64,000 bases of DNA from Rutidosis leptorrhynchoides (Eukaryota; Streptophyta; Magnoliopsida; Asterales; Asteraceae), in contig NC_092341.1 in NCBI RefSeq assembly GCF_046630445.1, positions 3,014,001 through 3,078,000 on the forward strand. Reading direction: 5' to 3'. A model generated the notes under the pieces. That model saw nothing but the letters and a program-made list of their open reading frames with translations. It did not search any database and was not told the origin of the DNA. The position numbers were made by a program, and so were the translations under genes. Shown here one piece after another: positions 1 through 12,000 of the stretch. The stretch's first letter is position 1. Every line of letters begins with the position of its first letter.

Positions 1-422
1 TCACTTTCTGTGTTGGAACATGAATCTTTTTTCGGTCTGCTAGTAAAACAAAGTACTTTCGGCGTTCAGGCACAACAAATAACTTAAAAAATTTAGCTGA
101 CGTGCCGCTTCTGCTGTTTTTCATGAATAAATAACATCATGTTTACATCTAGAACATGAAAGGAACCATCATAAAACAAATACTTGCAACAACATTGGCA
201 AATAAACTACTCTGTTTAAACAAGATTGAGTGAAGACAAAACATAAAAAACAAATACTTGTAAACAAGGTTGACAACTTCACATATACAATGCATAATCA
301 TTTAAACTTTCTTTAACATTATAACACACCTGTTTCTGTTACGGAGAAACATAAGCATTTATCCATGTCCATCATTATTTGATTAACATTGTACCCAAAT
401 TACCAAATGTCAATCAACCACC
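1..422 (+). promoter_or_regulatory. 5' flank and presumed promoter of the ABCB gene
   Basis: This stretch is non-coding and AT-rich and lies directly upstream of the ABCB start codon. I see no convincing TATA box that I would commit to, and no ORF or repeat. The ATG at 423 sits in a strong plant start context (accATGGct), which supports the chosen start. Confidence 0.4.
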
Positions 423-3400
423 ATGGCTGAATCCTCCTTTGAGATCGAGTCCTCCGGTGTTGACCACCGCTGGCGGCCACGTCATACCACTCCAGTTCTT
501 TCCCACCAGTCACCAAATTTTTCATTCTCAAGCTCACACATTTCTCCATACCCTGCTTCACGCAGGACCCGTGGTACACGTGTACCTCCAACCACACCTT
601 TCGCTTCAGACACTGATCGTTCATGGCAGGCTGAAATCTCGTGGCAGTTTGAGCCAACAGGCTTCAGAGACAACAGTGGTAGCAACCTTGGTGCTGCCTT
701 AACACCTTGGGCTGAACCCAACCGCTCAGTAGCGCCTACACCTGGCAGCCTTGTGTTTCGTCGTTCAGCGAATGACTATTACCTTTCTCGTACTTCAGCT
801 ACAAGTAATGGCGGCATTAATAACTTTCGTAGCTTTACTAACCCATCCTATGATCAATCAATTCAAAGCCGCGCATTTGGTAGAATTGAACTTCAAAGCT
901 ATGTTGCCAAAAGTAATAATCATAACAAAAATCATCAACAACAATATACTTCAAGTAAGTATCCTCCTACATCTGCACACATGGTTGATAGTACCCACAG
1001 AAAAATGGGTCATTTGGCCACTACTGATGAGCATACTATGACTGATGATGATGATGATCTGGAGAACGATTCTAAGAAAAAACATATTAAAAAAAGTTAT
1101 GCTCTTGATCAAGATCATCATAAATATAGTTATGGTGGAGACGGTCCGAAAATCTCAAGCCCTCATAAGAGTTACACGGAGAAAGGAGATCTTGAGGACA
1201 ATGAGGAAGAAGAAGATATCGAGGAAGATGAAGTTGAACCCCCGAAACAAATAGGGGTTTTAGGGTTGTTCAAGTATTCAACAAAGATGGATTTTTTTCT
1301 TGTTATGATAGGTAGTTTGGGTGCTTTGATCAATGGAGGAGCTCTACCTTGGTATTCTTTACTTTTTGGATTGTTTGTCAACAAAATTGCTTTAGATGAT
1401 AACAATGATGACATGATCAAGGATGTCAAAAGGGTAAAATAAGCATAATCTTGTATTCATTCTTATTCATATTCATATAAACTTATCTAATCTCTCTTTT
1501 TAATCTAACTTCCTATACCATATGAACTTCAGATATGTTTATATATGGTTGGACTGTCAATACTAGTCGTCTTTGGAGCATATTTACGTAAGCTTTACTC
1601 TTCTTCATTTAAAAGACTAATTACTCATTATTAAGGAAGTACACGTCTAAATCAAATTAGTTTAATGATTTGCAATTCACAGAGATTGCTTGTTGGCGGT
1701 TGGTAGGAGAACGATCAGCTCATAGAATAAGAACTGCATACCTAAGATCAGTTCTTCGCCAAGATGTCACCTTTTTCGACACAGAAATTAGTACAAGTGA
1801 GATCATGCATGGGATCTCAAGTGATGTTGCTCAAATCCAAGAAGTTATGGGGGAGAAGGTATATATGAATCATAATAAAAACTCTAACAATTAAGGACAT
1901 TTTATCATTCATGTGTGTGCCTAAATATGCATATACGGTTTGTCTTTCAGATGGCCCATTTTGTTCATCACTTATGTACTTTTATCTGTGGCTACATCGT
2001 TGGGTTCATAAAGTCATGGAAGGTCTCTTTGGCTATTCTTGCAGTTACTCCACTAACAATGTTCTGTGGCTTAGCGTATAAGGCAGTTTATGTCGGCTTA
2101 GCTACTTCAGAAGTGGTAATTAACAGCTTATAAATCATAGTTATTCATGACAGTTATATACAATTAGAGTTAGAAGCACACATTTTTTATCTTGTAAATA
2201 TGTTTCATATATTTCTTAATAACAGAATTCTTACAAGAAGGCTGGTGGTGTAGCCGAACAAGCCATAAGTTCAATCAGAACTGTATTTTCTTTTGTAGCA
2301 GAACAAAAATTAGCAGATAGATACGACGCCTTACTGATAGAGTCTGTTCCAGTGGGAAAGAAACTCGGTTTTGCAAAGGGTGTCGGAATTGGCGTAATAT
2401 ATTTGGTTACATACGGGACATGGGCGTTAGCCTTTTGGTATGGATCAATTTTGATTGCTAAACATGAAATATCTGGTGGTGAAGCCATTGCTTGCTTCTT
2501 CGGGGTCAATGTCGGTGGCAGGTAAATCTGTTTTTTTTAGGCTTTTGTATTGTATAACCAACTTAACTAACTAACTAACTTCTCAATATGCTACTTGATA
2601 TGGATAGGGGTTTGGCACTATCGTTATCATACTTTGCTCAATTTGCACAAGGAACTGTAGCAGCTAGTAGAGTGTTTGAAGTTATCGAACGGATCCCGAC
2701 AATAGATCCGTATTCTAATACGGGCCGGAGACTGTCGAGTGGACATGGAAAAGTTGAGTTTAAGAACGTATCTTTCGCGTATCCATCTCGTCCCACTCTT
2801 TCCATTCTCAACTCCCTTAATTTGGTGGTCCCGTCTCAAAGAACATTAGCACTCGTTGGTGCTAGCGGTGCTGGAAAGTCAACTGTTTTCGCTCTTTTAG
2901 AGCGATTCTACGATCCTTTACAGGGTGTTGTAATGTTGGATGGTCACGATATAAGGACGTTACAAATGAAGTGGTTAAGAAGTCAAATGAGCATGGTGGG
3001 TCAGGAACCGGTTCTGTTTGCAAACTCGATTCTTGAAAACATTATGATGGGCAAAGAGAATGCAACCAAGAAAGAAGCGATCAGCGCTTGTGTTTCAGCC
3101 AACGCGCATAAATTCATAACCAATTTACCAGAAGGATATGATACACAGGTAGGTGACAGAGGAACCCAACTCTCGGGAGGTCAGAAACAAAGGATCGCAT
3201 TGGCTCGAGCCATGATCCAAGAACCCAAGATCCTTCTGTTGGATGAACCTACAAGTGCACTAGACCCTGAGTCCGAGACTCTTGTCCAACAAGCAATCGA
3301 TAAAATTTCAAAGAATAGAACCACTATGGTGATTGCTCATCGGCTCGCAACAGTAAGGAATGCTGACAGGATTGTTGTTATGGAACAAGGATCTGTTATC

Positions 3401-6400
3401 GAAAGCGGGACCCATAAACAACTAATGGAAACAAAAGGAGCTTACTTTGCTCTCATCAAGCTCGCGTCCGAAGCTGTTTCATCCAATCCCAAATCTGAAA
3501 ATGGTGAAATGGGAAGAAAACATGAAACATCTAGTGCTCAAGATCTTTTGAAATCAAACCATGTGCACGAGATATCGAGGTCAGAATACATGAAATCCAT
3601 TCAAGAGGATGACCGAATAGAAACGTTAAAAGAATCCAAATCAAAATCGTACAAGATTTCGGAGGTATGGAAACTACAAAAACCCGAGGGTGGTATGGTG
3701 TTCATAGGCATAGTTTTGGGTATGGTAGCAGGTGCAATTCTGTCTATTTTTCCATTGGTTTTAGGCCAAGGGCTCAACGTCTACTTTAAAACAGATAAGT
3801 CTGATATGAAAAGGGATATTGGGTACCTGTGTTTGATTCTATTTGGTCTTGGGGTTACGATTATTCTTGCCATGACAGGTCAGCAAGGTTTTTGTGGTTG
3901 GGCTGGGTCAAACCTGACCAAGCGGGTACGGAATATTCTATTTCGATCCATACTGAGACAAGAGCCAGGGTGGTTTGACGCTGATGAAAACTCAACTGGA
4001 GTACTTGTTTCAAGGCTATCTATAGACAGTATGAGTTTCAGGTCAGTGTTAGCAGACAGATACTCGGTTATATTCATGGGTTTAAGCTCAGCCGCTGTAG
4101 GACTTGGCGTTTCATTCTTTCTCCAATGGCGGTTAGCTCTTTTGGCTACTATTCTTACTCCTTTTACTCTTGGGGCTAGCTATTTTAACCTGCTTATTAA
4201 CATCGGACCAAAGTTAGATAACAGTTCGTATGACAATGCCACTAGAGTCGCTTCGGGTGCAGTATCCAACATTCGAACAGTAGCAACTTTTGCAACTCAA
4301 GAAAAGATCGTCGATGCTTTTGAAAAATCTTTAGCAGGCCCGAAAGCTACGTCTGTCAAACGATCGCAAATTACCGGGATAGCATTAGGGTTCTCTCAAG
4401 GTTCGATGTATGTATCTTATACTGCAATTCTACTGTACGGTGCGTACCTTGTGAAGGACGGTCACACGAAGTTCGGTGACGTGTACAAGATTTTTTTGAT
4501 TCTCGTTTTGAGCTCGTTTTCGGTCGGTCAATTGGCGGGTCTTGCTCCCGACACTTCGCACGCTTCGACTGCGATTCCTGCTGTTTTTGACATCGTTAGC
4601 CGAACTCCATTGATTCGTGGGAAAGGAAAGAAGGTTTCAACGTCAAAACCGTTTGATATTGAATTCAAGACGATTGCTTTTTCGTATCCTTCAAGACCTC
4701 ATGTGATTGTATTGAAGGATTTCAGCTTAAAGGTAAAAGGCGGAAGTATGGTGGCGGTGGTTGGCGGCAGTGGGTCGGGGAAATCGACATTGATATGGTT
4801 AACCCAAAGGTTTTATGATCCGATTAAAGGTAAGGTGTTAATGGGTGGAATCGACTTGAGGGAGCTCGATTTGAAGTGGCTGCGATCTCAAACAGCTTTA
4901 GTAGGTCAAGAACCTGCATTGTTTGCTGGTACCATAGGTGAAAATATCGGATTTGGGAACCCGAAAGCTACATTTGCAGAGATTGAAGAAGCTGCTAAAG
5001 AAGCTTATATTCATAATTTCATTTGTGGCCTCCCCCAAGGCTATGAAACTGAGGTATGTATTCAAAAAACTGCAGCACTTCATTTGTGAGGCCCCTGTAT
5101 TAAAAAAAATTCTAAGATTTTTCCTGTTCGGGTTACCGAGAGGGCGAGTCCAACATATTTCAAGTCTGTCTCCTTAACCACTCGGAAAATATAATAGGCC
5201 CCATGTCTCGAAACTACATGTGTGATGACGAAAACAGTACAGATCACCACGTGAGCTAACCAAACATGAAATTTAGGTCCTACCTAGATTTGAACACGGG
5301 GACTGGATTCAGAGTCCAATGTCCTAACCACTAGACCATAGGACCATTTTGTGAGGCCCCTGTATGTGTCCATTTAAGTCCTGTTATCAAGGTTTCAGAA
5401 AATGCTACTCAGGGAGTACTCGCCAACTCGGTGGGACTCGGGTGACCAAGTTTAACTCGGGTGACCAAGTTTGTCTTGACTGTTTTTAACCGAGTTTTGA
5501 CCAATTTTGACTGATTTTTCGAGTTTTGACCGATTTTCCGAGTACTCCCGAGTTTTGGCCTTGTTTTGACCGAGTACTCTCTGAGTTGCAAAAGCCGAGT
5601 AATTCCGAGTTCTACAACACTGCAAAAGCCGAGTATTTCTAACGTTTGGCCGGGTTTTGACCAAGTACTCCCTGAGTTGCAAAGGCCGAGTAGTTCCGAA
5701 TTCTGCAACACTGCAAGTTATACTTTTGGCCGGATCTTGACCAAGTTTGACTTGACCGTTTTTTACCGAGTTTTGACTGATTTTCCGAGTAATCCCGAGT
5801 TTTGACTGATTTTTCGAGTACTCCCGAGTTTGGCCGGGTTTTGACCGAGTACTCCCTGAGTTGCAAAAGCCGAGTAATTCCAAGTTCTGCAACACTGCAT
5901 GTTATACTTTTCAGTTACAGCTATAGCTTCTTCACCGAACATTTGTAAACAACTATTAGGGTCCAACTCATAAGTCCAACTCATAAGTCCAACTAAAAGC
6001 TACTACTTATGGCTCGCAGATCCAAGTACTTTTACGAAATTAACCTATAATAGTGTAAAACATTAAATAACCTTAATTTGTGATGATATTGCTGCATTGC
6101 AGGTGGGTCAAAGTGGGGTTCAGCTATCAGGGGGTCAAAAACAAAGAATTGCAATAGCAAGGGCTATAATTAAAAGATCAAGAGTGCTACTACTTGATGA
6201 AGCGAGTAGTGCTTTGGATTTGGAATCAGAAAAAAAGGTTCAAGATGCGTTTAGAAAGATAACGAAGCGTACGACTACAATAGTAGTGGCTCACCGGCTG
6301 TCAACCATTAGAGAGGCTAATGTAATAGCAGTGGTCCAAGACGGAAAACTGACGGAGTACGGAAGCCATGATAGGCTCATGACTAGTCACCATGATGGTG

Positions 6401-6450
6401 TTTATGCTACTCTTGTTCGTGCCGAAACAGAAGCAAATGCATTTGCTTGA
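423..6450 (+). CDS. ABC transporter B family (MDR/P-glycoprotein type) full transporter, seven exons
   Basis: Exons by canonical GT-AG junctions: 423-1433, 1533-1587, 1683-1858, 1951-2115, 2226-2521, 2608-5053, 6103-6450, giving about 1,498 residues. The product is an ATP-driven membrane exporter with the order TMD1-NBD1-TMD2-NBD2. NBD1 has Walker [10 protein letters not shown], signature [14 protein letters not shown] and Walker [16 protein letters not shown]2 has [23 protein letters not shown] and [12 protein letters not shown], and the last intron splits it just before the signature. Plant ABCBs are plasma-membrane exporters of auxin or secondary metabolites; the substrate here cannot be told. 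ABCBs are usually about 1,250 residues. The surplus is a roughly 260-residue N-terminus rich in Ser, Arg, His and Pro, ending in acidic runs ([20 protein letters not shown]) just before TM1. All reading frames join cleanly, so the gene looks intact. Confidence 0.93.
5083..5365 (-). mobile_element. tRNA-Gln-derived SINE in the last ABCB intron, with 18-bp target-site duplication
   Basis: The direct repeat tttgtgaggcccctgtat occurs at 5083-5100 and 5348-5365. Between them, 5101-5347 reads on the minus strand as a retroposon: a tRNA-like head at the right and an A/T-rich tail ending in a T run at the left. The head (5345 down to 5276) keeps a perfect 7-bp acceptor stem GGTCCTA/TAGGACC, a D-arm like tRNA-Gln (TAGTGGTTAG) and an anticodon loop CTCTGAA (CTG, Gln). 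The T-stem has two mismatched pairs. A T-run tail instead of poly(A) recalls the Au-SINE style of plant SINE. Family assignment beyond tRNA-Gln origin is inference. Confidence 0.85.
5276..5345 (-). pseudogene. tRNA-Gln(CUG)-like SINE head
   Basis: This 70-nt cloverleaf remnant forms the 5' head of the SINE. The acceptor stem is perfect, the anticodon stem has one G-T pair, and the loop carries CTG. The T-stem (CCGTG against CTAGG) has two mismatched pairs, so it is unlikely to act as a tRNA. The A and B box regions could still serve as an internal RNA polymerase III promoter, as in tRNA-derived SINEs generally. Confidence 0.7.
5400..5900. repeat. degenerate tandem repeat block in the ABCB intron
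   Basis: Short units around gagtactcccgagttttgac are reiterated. Nested within them are three copies of a roughly 55-bp unit (about 5569-5623, 5660-5714 and 5844-5898) that runs from gagtactc, through gagttgcaaa, to ctgcaacactgca. Unit spacing is irregular and there are no unique spacers, so this is a satellite-like or repeat-derived block. The intron's splice sites on either side are intact. Confidence 0.75.
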
Positions 6451-7933
6451 CTGAATTACCAGAAATTTATTATTGATAGAATATGAATCATCCCCTTGTT
6501 AACATGTTAACATTTTCTCTGTATGTTTGTTTATTACCTATATATTTAAATTTAATTTAGACTTTTATTTTTGTAACTTGGGTTACATGAACCATTAAAG
6601 TTGTTACAAAACTACCTGTTTCCTGATATAGGGAATGATGATGCATGGTATGACACACCCTCCTATCTTCTCTCTTGTGTACTTGTGTTTTTGTACGTGC
6701 TTAGTTTCTGTATTGTGTTTGTAGACGCTATGAATGGATCTTAGAATCAGTCTAACTTGATCTAAAGGCGGAAAACAATAGACCTAAGCTTAATGGAATA
6801 ACTGGTTGTTCACGGGACCGAATTAGTCGAACCTAGACTTCAATCTAGATTAGAACGGCACCTAGAATGTGTTATTCGGTGGGTTGGACGTCTGGGAACA
6901 ATGACAATCGACAGCAATTGGCTAGGGTTTCGTTAGGGTGTGTAAACTATCAATGAAACCCGAAACCCGTATATATACTGTCTGCGGTGACAGTCGGTCG
7001 ACTGTCTTGTTAAGTTAACCGATGATTAACTTACACTGACCTTACACTGTCGGCCGACAGTGTATTCAGTCGGTGGACTGACTCTATCAGTCGATCGACT
7101 GTCTGATCAGTTTAACTATTGATTAAACATTCATGCACAATATCAAACATACAATAGTCAAAATACAAAGTTCAAGTTCAAGGTTACATGACTGAAATAC
7201 ACAATAACGTTCATAGAACTAAGGATTACAAATATGCACTAACAATGTTTTAGCTATTTAGAGCATAAAATCATGTGGATATTCATAAAGGTTAATTATA
7301 TATTAAAACCTTATGAAAATACAGCATGATTATACTGTGTCATAAGTAAATGTCTTGTTCAAGACCCTGTCAAGAGGACATAATGAACCTTAAGGGTGCC
7401 TAGTGAAATTTTACTTTGATAAGCAAATCAAATTATAGATGTTAGTAGTATCTATAGATACATTAAATTATCATAACAAAGTATGTTATTTTCATACCAC
7501 GTAGTACAACCTACATTGTAAATTACAATTCAGAAAACACCTACTCTGTTTCGAGCATACACACTGTGAATGAGTAAACTCTATATTTCTTGTTAGACAT
7601 ACAACATAGCATAACATAATAATGGCTACCGTGTTTAGCATTAAAACAGTTATTGTTAACATTCATCAGTTGGCCGTTTTTGACTCCCTATAACCGAACA
7701 ATGAAAACGATGAGTTAAGAGACTAAATGAGTCAAATTTGCCGGGTGAATTATCAATGCCTTTAAAACTTATAGTTGCATATTGGTTGGTCGACATGATG
7801 CTGATATTATTTATATTTATATATTATATTATTATATCTTGGAATAATCTACAAGTCTAAATATTCTTGAAAAAAAAAACTGAAAGCGTTTATATTCTTG
7901 GCTTTTAGTACTACGAATGTATGCTCGTAAAGT
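6451..7933. other. intergenic spacer with a perfect 22-bp palindrome
   Basis: No gene is visible. The first 200 bases are presumably ABCB 3' UTR. About 6970-7110 is rich in palindromic, SalI-like words (gtcggtcgactgt, gtcgatcgactg). It contains a perfect 22-bp palindrome at 7043-7064 with half-site tacactgtcgg. A plausible TATA-like stretch (cccgtatatatactg, about 6967-6981) lies beside it, so this may be a relic LTR, but I could not find matching ends. Confidence 0.4.
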
Positions 7934-8561
7934 GTGATATTTAGCTTTTTTTTTTTTTTTTAACAGCAGTTCTGGAGGAAATCTGGATCAATTCGAGAGC
8001 ATAACCGGTAAAACCCCATCCCCGCAACGCGATTTGTGAAAGGCGACCTTGAGTGGATTTCAAGATTAGGGAATATCATTGTGTGCAATGTTATCACCCT
8101 ATGAAATTGAACTCCCAACCTCTAATAAAGAGGTATGGGTCATTATCACTGGACCAACAACACAATAATAGTGATATTTTTTTTTTTTTGAAAGGCAAGC
8201 AATTATATTATAGAAAAAATTAAAACACTAGCCAGAAGCTAGCAAGTACAACGACATCAAACGAACATCGATACATCGACACTAAAACTAGCGGAAAAAA
8301 CAACACATCACTCAAACAATCACGAAAACGGACCCAACAATCACACTCCAAAAGCAACGACACCGCAACTAAATTAATACTAGAAGTGTAAAAACGGAAA
8401 ATGTAATACGAATGGATAAAAATTCAGGCTCGAAAATTAGGGTACGAACAAATTCTTCTAAGTTTCCGAATCAGATGATGAATAATCTTCGCTAGCCTCG
8501 TCTTCTTCTTGCATGTTATCCATGGTACCAACAACACAATAATAGTGATATTTAGCTTTTT
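7934..8561 (-). mobile_element. tRNA-like SINE with 17-bp target-site duplication, whose flank was later hit by a LINE tail
   Basis: The 17-bp direct repeat gtgatatttagcttttt occurs at 7934-7950 and 8545-8561. The SINE body is 7951-8170 on the minus strand. Its poly(A) tail appears as a T run from 7951. Its head (about 8096-8165) has A-box-like (TGGTCCAGTGATAATG) and B-box-like (GAGTTCAATTTC) sequence. The right flank was then split by a second insertion, which explains why the outer repeat copies lie more than 600 bp apart. Confidence 0.75.
8153..8553 (-). mobile_element. 5'-truncated LINE tail with 27-bp target-site duplication
   Basis: A 27-bp direct repeat (starting accaacaacacaataata, ending gtgatattt) occurs at 8153-8179 and 8527-8553. 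The insert is 8180-8526. It starts on the plus strand with a T run followed by gaaaggcaagcaattatatta. That matches, in reverse, the 3' end of the full-length LINE at 23134 (T run, gaaaagcaagaaggaattatatta). At the insert's 5' end a short minus-strand frame ends in an acidic, Ser-rich tail (EEDEASEDYSSSDSET) and a stop. It may be a LINE or transduced C-terminus, but I do not recognise it. Confidence 0.8.
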
Positions 8562-9009
8562 ATTTTGTTGCAACGAATCATTGATCAAACATATTGTTAT
8601 ACATCTAGCAGATGTCAGTAAAACAACAAACCCTTGGTCGTCAGAATCTCTTATATAATACGGAGTATGTGATTGTAAAGATAAAGCAATAGATCCAAGC
8701 AATGATTATGAATCAGGAAACATTGGCAATCTTTCATTGCTTATGTCAATTTTATACAGATTATGACTATTTCTCTTGTTTGATGTTAATCATGCTCTAT
8801 TCATGTGTTTAAAATACAATCCCCTTGTATAGGACGAATGTATAGTTTAACGGATGAATTCAAATCTATAAGAAACTTATAGCGGCATATGCAACATTTG
8901 TGCTCATCAAGAGTAAGTAATAATGGTCTTATATTGATCAAATCTAATGCACTGAAACTTGTACATTTACACAAGGGATAAGTGTTGTTGCAGTACACAC
9001 CATTTTGAG
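8562..9009. other. 3' flank of KASII
   Basis: AT-rich DNA between the nested SINE/LINE and the KASII stop codon. It presumably includes the KASII 3' UTR, read on the minus strand. No coding potential or repeat structure that I can support. Confidence 0.4.
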
Positions 9010-12000
9010 TTACTGATCCTTATACGGAGCGAATAAGATGGATGAATTGTGTCCTCCAAACCCAAAAGAGTTGGACATTGCCACCTTTATATCACAACGT
9101 TCCTTCTTTGCCCCCACCAGCAAGTTTTTATCCTGATTCAACACCAACTCTATTACATAACAGATTCTTCCATACACACAATCTTTAAATCACGCAAGTT
9201 GAACATGAAAATCAGTCAATCTATATCTATATATATGTAAAAAAAAGGAGGTGATTACGTACCACACCAACATCTGGATTTTCAAGATTGATGTTTGGAT
9301 GCAGCCATCCGGTCTGTATAGCCTACATACAATAAAATTCAAAATAAATTTACTTACAGAAATGGCATATTCATATTTACCATGTACACGTTAAAAGTCA
9401 AAATATGAGTTACCTTAACCGTAGCCACTGCTTCCACAGCACCAGCTGCCCCAAGCAGGTGACCAATCATGGATTTCGTGGAGTTCATCTTCAACTACAA
9501 GATTTAAAAAAGAAAAAAAAAAAACATGTCAGAACTCGTTATAACACAATTAAGGAAGCCACTAGATTTAATCAAGGATACCTCAGAATTATCCCCAAAA
9601 CAACGAATGATAGCTTCATATTCATGTAGATCACCAGACTGGGTAGATGTAGCATGGGCATTTATGTAATTTACATCCTCTCTAGCAACCCCGGATTGGG
9701 CCAATGCCTTTTCTATACACAAACTTATTCCTGCCCCTGATTTCAACAACCAAAAACCAAACACAGTAAATTATCAGCATATTCCAAAAAATGAGGTGGC
9801 TGGTGCTGGACTTTAAAGTTGAAACGTACCATCGGGATGAGGCTCGGTCATGTGGTATGCATCACACGTAAAACTTCCCCCCAAAAACTCTGCATATATA
9901 TTTGCATCTCTTGCCTGCAAACCAGTTTTCATTAATGGAGAAACTAAAAAAAAAAAAAAAAAAAAAGATAATATGTAGAATTTGAAATATACCTTAGCAT
10001 GTTCTAATTCTTCTAGAAGGAGCACACCAGCGCCTTCTCCCATTACAAATCCATCACGACTCTGCTCAACCAAAATAAATTTAAAAACTAAATAGGAAAA
10101 AAAAAATAACCGGATTCATTCAAAACAAGCAGATCCATTAAATGATACCGCGTCCCAAGGGCGTGACGCTTTCGTTGGATCACCATTCCTCTCTGAAAGA
10201 GCATTACAAGCAACAAAACCTCCAAGTCCTGCAATTTTTTAATAATAATATTAAGATAATAATCAAATCAATGATTCATGAAGAAAGAACCGATTGTTCT
10301 ACTCATCCAATACCTATAGGAATGATGGCTGAATCAGAACCACCAGACAGCATCATATCCTGAAAGTTAAGTATTTACTTATTAAGTACAGACCAAGAGA
10401 TTGTATGTAAGTTTACAGATAACGAAACAACCCGAAGAACGATGCTTACAGTTTCACCTCTGATGATATGATTAGCTGCATTTAGTATGCAAAAGTTACT
10501 TGTAGCACAAGCTGTAGAAATCGAATAATTGGGTCCCATCCAACCCTACATATAGATCCAAACTAATTAGCACCCACCTACAGATACTTCACACTATAAC
10601 TCACACAAACTCATAATTACCAGATCCATAGCAAGCATTGCAGAACCCATATTTGTGGTTGCAAATGGTACACAAAATGGATTCATTTTCTTGTATGAAA
10701 TCCTCAATGCTTCAACTCCATCTTGAAATACCTGTCATAAACAAGTAACTTAGGTGTTGTTTGTCTTTTAATTTGTTTTTGTCTGAAGATCTGCGGACCA
10801 CGTCTATAAAGAAAGAAGATGTGGTCTGAAGGTCTATATGTATGCTCAACAATGAAGACTGTTTGTTTTTATGTCTGCATAATAACTTAATTTTATCTGC
10901 AACACTTAGAAGCTTAATTCTGTCTGCAACACTTAGAAGCACATTTCTAAGTCTGCGAGATTGCCCAGAATAAGACATTATTTTATCTTATATCTTCAGA
11001 AAAACAAACAGTCTACAGTAAAAACATATGCGGGCGCTCGTAGACATAAGACATAATAAGATCTACAAAATGAAAAACAAACACCACCTAAAATTCGCAC
11101 TGAAAACTTAATGTTATGTACGTATGTGTTAAAAACCAAAAAAACTAACCTTCATGCCTCCAAGTGCAGACCCAATTAACACACCACATTTTGCTATGTC
11201 TAACTCTTTCATGACATCTTCTGTAACACCACCATCTTCCAATGCCTTTTTCCCAGCAGCTAGTAAGTAAAGCATAAACTTGTCGACCCGTTTTGAAAGT
11301 TTTGGTGCAACCCATCCATCTGGTGAAAATGACTTGATTTCACCTGCAATTTTCTGAAATCAACAAAAAATTAGACCTGCAACTGCATCAAAACTAACCA
11401 TTATCATAACAAAGAAGGGAAGGGTCGAAGGGATATAAAATATATATGTATATTTACTTACAGTTGGAAACTGTGCACAATCGAAAGCCTCAATCTCACT
11501 TATGCCACTAACACCTTTGAGTAAATTCTCATAGAAAACATCTGCAACATGACCAACCGGCGAAACCACACCGAGTCCCGTCACAACAACTCTTCGTTTC
11601 TTAGTGATCGGTTTCTTCTTCGTTGTTGGTTCTTTTGCAGGCTGCACAGCAACAGCCCTTACTTTCCCTAAACAGATGAACAACATAAGAATACATAGAT
11701 ACAATCACAAAAAAACAGCATCTAATTTAACAGAATATGCCAAACACATAAGGGTGAAAACATCAAAGATTACAAGGTACGGAGTAATTAAAAAAAACCT
11801 ATTTCAGTAAACACCTAAACTAAAGCAGTTAACTAATCACAGGCCTTAATTTTTAAAAAATAAAATAAAGCCATAAATTAGGGGTGAAACAAAAAAATTA
11901 GGTATTACCTGTTTGGGCAGCGGGTCGATTAACCCTTTTCTGAGATGATTTATAATATTCTTCACATGGCTCTAATGAAGTCATCAGGTTCATAATACCC

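Noticed and set aside
5276-5345. Functional tRNA-Gln gene
   Set aside because: The T-stem has two mismatched pairs and the sequence is the head of a SINE bounded by an 18-bp duplication.
5400-5900. CRISPR-like array
   Set aside because: Repeats are degenerate and contiguous with no unique spacers, in a plant intron.
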